This document shows positions 5,601-6,582 of a stretch of 6,582 nt of DNA, piece by piece; position 1 is the first letter of the stretch; each line of letters starts with the position of its first letter. The stretch spans positions 1 through 6,582 of the forward strand of contig MGVN01000152.1 of NCBI GenBank assembly GCA_001800515.1. The letters run 5' to 3'. Under the pieces are notes generated by a model. That model made no database searches and was not told the origin of the DNA. It worked only from the letters and a program-made list of their open reading frames with translations. This stretch comes from Elusimicrobia bacterium RIFOXYB2_FULL_49_7. Its GTDB lineage: Bacteria; Fibrobacterota; OXYB2-FULL-49-7. A program made the position numbers and the translations under genes.

Positions 5601-5869
5601 GAAAAACCGTAATCGGAAAAACCCCTGATGTCTTTTACTTTGGGAGCGCCGAGAAGCGCGGAAACTATCGGGTAGGTTACCTGGTCTTCAACGATTTGCG
5701 GAGGCCTGTCCCATTTTGTATATATAATTACCTGCGTGTCCGTCAGATCCGGTATGGCATCAAGCGGGATACTCCTTATCGCCCACACCGCCCATGCGGA
5801 CATGAATGCAACGCCCAGGAAAACGAAAAATTTATTTTTGGCCGACCAGTCTATAATTTTTTCTATCAA
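2624..5869 (-). CDS. cusA: CusA-like heavy-metal efflux RND permease, predicted Cu(I)/Ag(I) type
   Basis: This is the inner-membrane proton antiporter of a tripartite pump, 1081 residues and complete. The RND layout is clear: TM1 at about 13-31, a periplasmic loop, TM2-6 at about 338-490, TM7 at about 548-566, a second loop, and TM8-12 at about 908-1072. SLGGIAIAIGAMVDAAIVVV (389-408) contains D402, equivalent to the essential TM4 aspartate D405 of E. coli CusA. The three periplasmic methionines of the CusA metal site align with M585 (LYMPTTLPG), M635 (APFSMMETT) and M706 (TDMLTTG). M388, M400 and M1018 match methionines of the membrane relay. Relative to E. coli CusA the stretch between the last two triad methionines is 22 residues longer (near 648-672). 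The start is TTG 5869, overlapping the adaptor's TGA as TTGA, with GGGGAG eight bases upstream. Metal choice is inferred; a broader substrate range is possible. Confidence 0.95.
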   Translation of the reverse strand: MIEKIIDWSAKNKFFVFLGVAFMSAWAVWAIRSIPLDAIPDLTDTQVIIYTKWDRPPQIVEDQVTYPIVSALLGAPKVKDIRGFSDYGFSYVYIIFEDGTDVYWARSRVLEYLSKVAQQLPPDAKVEMGPDATGVGWVYEYALVDKSGKHSIAELRAFQDWHLKYALQSVKGVSEVASVGGFVKQYQVVVDPDALQAYGIALSNVVNAVKQSNRETGARLIEFSGAEYMLTVKGYVKNKKDLEDAVLKVDGNGVPVTIRNVAKVQLGPDIRRGVAELDGKGEVVGGIVVMRYKENALNTIKRVKERLKELQLPEGVSLVTTYDRSELIIRAVDTLKRKLIEEMIVVSLIILIFLLHVPSAIIPIITLPIAALMSFIPMHYMKLTSNVMSLGGIAIAIGAMVDAAIVVVENAHKELARWQEEGRKGDYKVVLLNAIKEVARPSFFSLIVIAVAFIPIFSLEGIEGRLFRPLAFTKNFAMIFAAFLAITLDPAIRMLFTRLENYVFKPRWLASVTNTLLVGKVHSEEKHPVSRLLFRIYGPVVDFVLKKPWLVIFSAIIAFMVTIPFFFSLGREFMPPLNEGSILYMPTTLPGISVRQANDLLKTQDRLLASFPEVVTVFGKAGRADTPTDPAPFSMMETTVILKPQNEWRHKERWYSFLPSFMEGPFRLIWPDRVSWEELIAEMDKKLKLPGQVNAWTMPIKGRTDMLTTGVRTPVGIKIYGDDLRRIEQIGREIETHISNVKGTRSVFAERTSGGYFVNIYLNREALARYGLSVEETQMNVMTAIGGENVTETIEGRERFPVNVRYPRELRDDIEKLKRTYITTPGGAQIPLSQVAQIKRETGPGMIRDENGRLTGYVYVDVADRDIGSYVDEAKEMINKMVSLPAGYTIAFSGQYEFMERVKARMRTVVPLTLFIIFVLLYLSTRSYVKTLIILLAVPFSLIGVVWTLYILGYNLSIGVWSGIIALLGVDAETGIFMLLYLDLSHDEMKKKGMLKTIDDLKAAVHHGAVKRIRPKMMTAAVLFAGLMPIMLAPTHEIGADVMKRIAAPMVGGIFTSFLMELLVYPAIYFLWKKKTGRYVD

Positions 5870-6582
5870 TGCTTATGCTCCCCGGCGCCGCCGGCTTTCT
5901 GCATCGAAGCCTTCAACTGGCTCTCGGAATCCACAAGAAAATTCGCGTTCGTAACCACGCGCTCGCCCTCTTCCAACCCCGATTGCAGCGCGTAATAGCC
6001 ATCCGAAGCGTAAACCGCTTTCACCTCGCGCGGCTCGAAAACGCCTTCTTCCCGCGCGATAAACACAACCTGCCTCGTACCTGTGTCAATAACCGCATCC
6101 TGCGGCACAACCAGGCTGCTGCCCATGGGAACCGCGATTTCAACGCTGACATACGTTTCGGGCTTCATCTCTTCCGGCACGCGATGTGCGCGTATCCTTA
6201 CCTTTGCGCTCCTGGTCGCCGCGTCAAGCACGGTGTCCACGGACACGATTTCCCCGCTGATTTTTTCAGACAACATCGACGGGGCGGAAATCGTTACGGG
6301 CTGCGCCGCCGCTACGTACTTCAAATCATCCTCATACACCGAAGCATACACCCAGGCGCGCCCGTCTTTTGCCAGCAGCAATGTGCCGTCGGGCGAATCC
6401 CGTTTTGAAAGATTATCTATCTGCTCATCGCCGAGACCCAAAAGTTTTAATCTCATGCGCGAGGCGGCAAGAAGCGATTTTGCATTTTCCGAAACGCCGC
6501 CGGGCGAACCCCTTGCCCGTTCGTACGTTTTCAGCGAAGATATATACTCCTGCTGCGCCGTGTAAAGTTCCGGGTCGTAGGC
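5866..6582 (-). CDS. cusB: CusB-like RND periplasmic adaptor, C-terminal part (5' end beyond window)
   Basis: This is the membrane-fusion protein that joins the RND permease to an outer-membrane channel. The frame is open to the right edge, so the start is outside; 238 residues are visible, numbered here from the edge. AYDPELYTAQQEYISSL (1-17) to about residue 56 is the second half of the alpha-helical hairpin typical of CusB/CzcB adaptors (compare the family motif LYSPEL..AQ.E). The beta-barrel follows (about 64-150, with AWVYASVYEDDL and TVLDAATRSAKVRI). The membrane-proximal domain comes next (about 151-215, with LVVPQDAVIDTGTRQVVFIA and LEEGERVVTNANFLVDSES). The second half of a lipoyl domain, normally between hairpin and barrel, is not recognisable; only about ten residues link them. 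The protein ends GEHKH, a short His-containing tail that could touch metal. The stop overlaps the cusA start. The cus outer-membrane channel gene is not in view. Confidence 0.93.
   Translation of the reverse strand, partial: AYDPELYTAQQEYISSLKTYERARGSPGGVSENAKSLLAASRMRLKLLGLGDEQIDNLSKRDSPDGTLLLAKDGRAWVYASVYEDDLKYVAAAQPVTISAPSMLSEKISGEIVSVDTVLDAATRSAKVRIRAHRVPEEMKPETYVSVEIAVPMGSSLVVPQDAVIDTGTRQVVFIAREEGVFEPREVKAVYASDGYYALQSGLEEGERVVTNANFLVDSESQLKASMQKAGGAGEHKH
5878..5883 (-). promoter_or_regulatory. ribosome binding site of cusA
   Basis: GGGGAG on the minus strand, eight bases before TTG 5869. It lies inside the last codons of the adaptor gene and supports the unusual TTG start and translational coupling through the TTGA overlap. 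Confidence 0.65.

Noticed and set aside
5366..6565. Long open frames on the plus strand at 5366-5995, 5869-6408 and 6083-6565
   Set aside because: They lie antisense to the well-supported cusA and adaptor genes, have low-complexity Arg/His/Ser-rich products, and carry no recognisable domain.

Overview
The window comes from a diderm (Gram-negative type) bacterium, because it encodes a tripartite heavy-metal RND efflux pump that needs an outer membrane. Nothing in the sequence fixes the phylum. The core genes use mixed codons with fairly GC-rich third positions. The middle section (about 1380-2600) looks more AT-rich by eye and holds accessory modules. All recognisable genes are on the minus strand, so the biological reading order runs from the right edge to the left edge.

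Right part (6582 to 2624): the 3' portion of a CusB-like periplasmic adaptor gene, followed by a complete CusA-like RND permease gene. The two overlap by four bases (TTGA, with TTG starting the permease). The permease keeps the three periplasmic methionines that bind Cu(I)/Ag(I) in CusA and the proton-relay aspartate, so the operon most likely exports monovalent copper or silver.

Middle (2607 to 1979): a type II toxin-antitoxin pair of MazE (AbrB-like antitoxin) and MazF/PemK (mRNA interferase) type. It has its own promoter with perfect -35 and -10 hexamers spaced 17 bp apart, overlaid by palindromic TGTAATTACA-type sites that are candidate autoregulatory operators.

Next (1917 to 1185): a REP-associated tyrosine transposase (RAYT) gene surrounded by six REP palindromes, each with a GTAG foot. 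In plus-strand order they are F-R-F-R-[RAYT]-R-F. A 72-bp inverted REP doublet occurs on both sides of the gene as a near-identical direct repeat, and the RAYT stop codon lies inside a REP. This is the most distinctive structure in the window.

Left part (1081 to 1): a sigma-70-type promoter and the first 347 codons of dnaE, the replicative DNA polymerase III alpha subunit. The visible part is an N-terminal PHP domain with a complete-looking metal site. The promoter sits so close to the ATG that the mRNA would be essentially leaderless.

The toxin-antitoxin and RAYT/REP modules look like accessory cargo lodged between two chromosomal genes, the metal efflux operon and dnaE. I see no evidence of a wholly new system. 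The points most worth following up are the REP/RAYT architecture and the leaderless dnaE.
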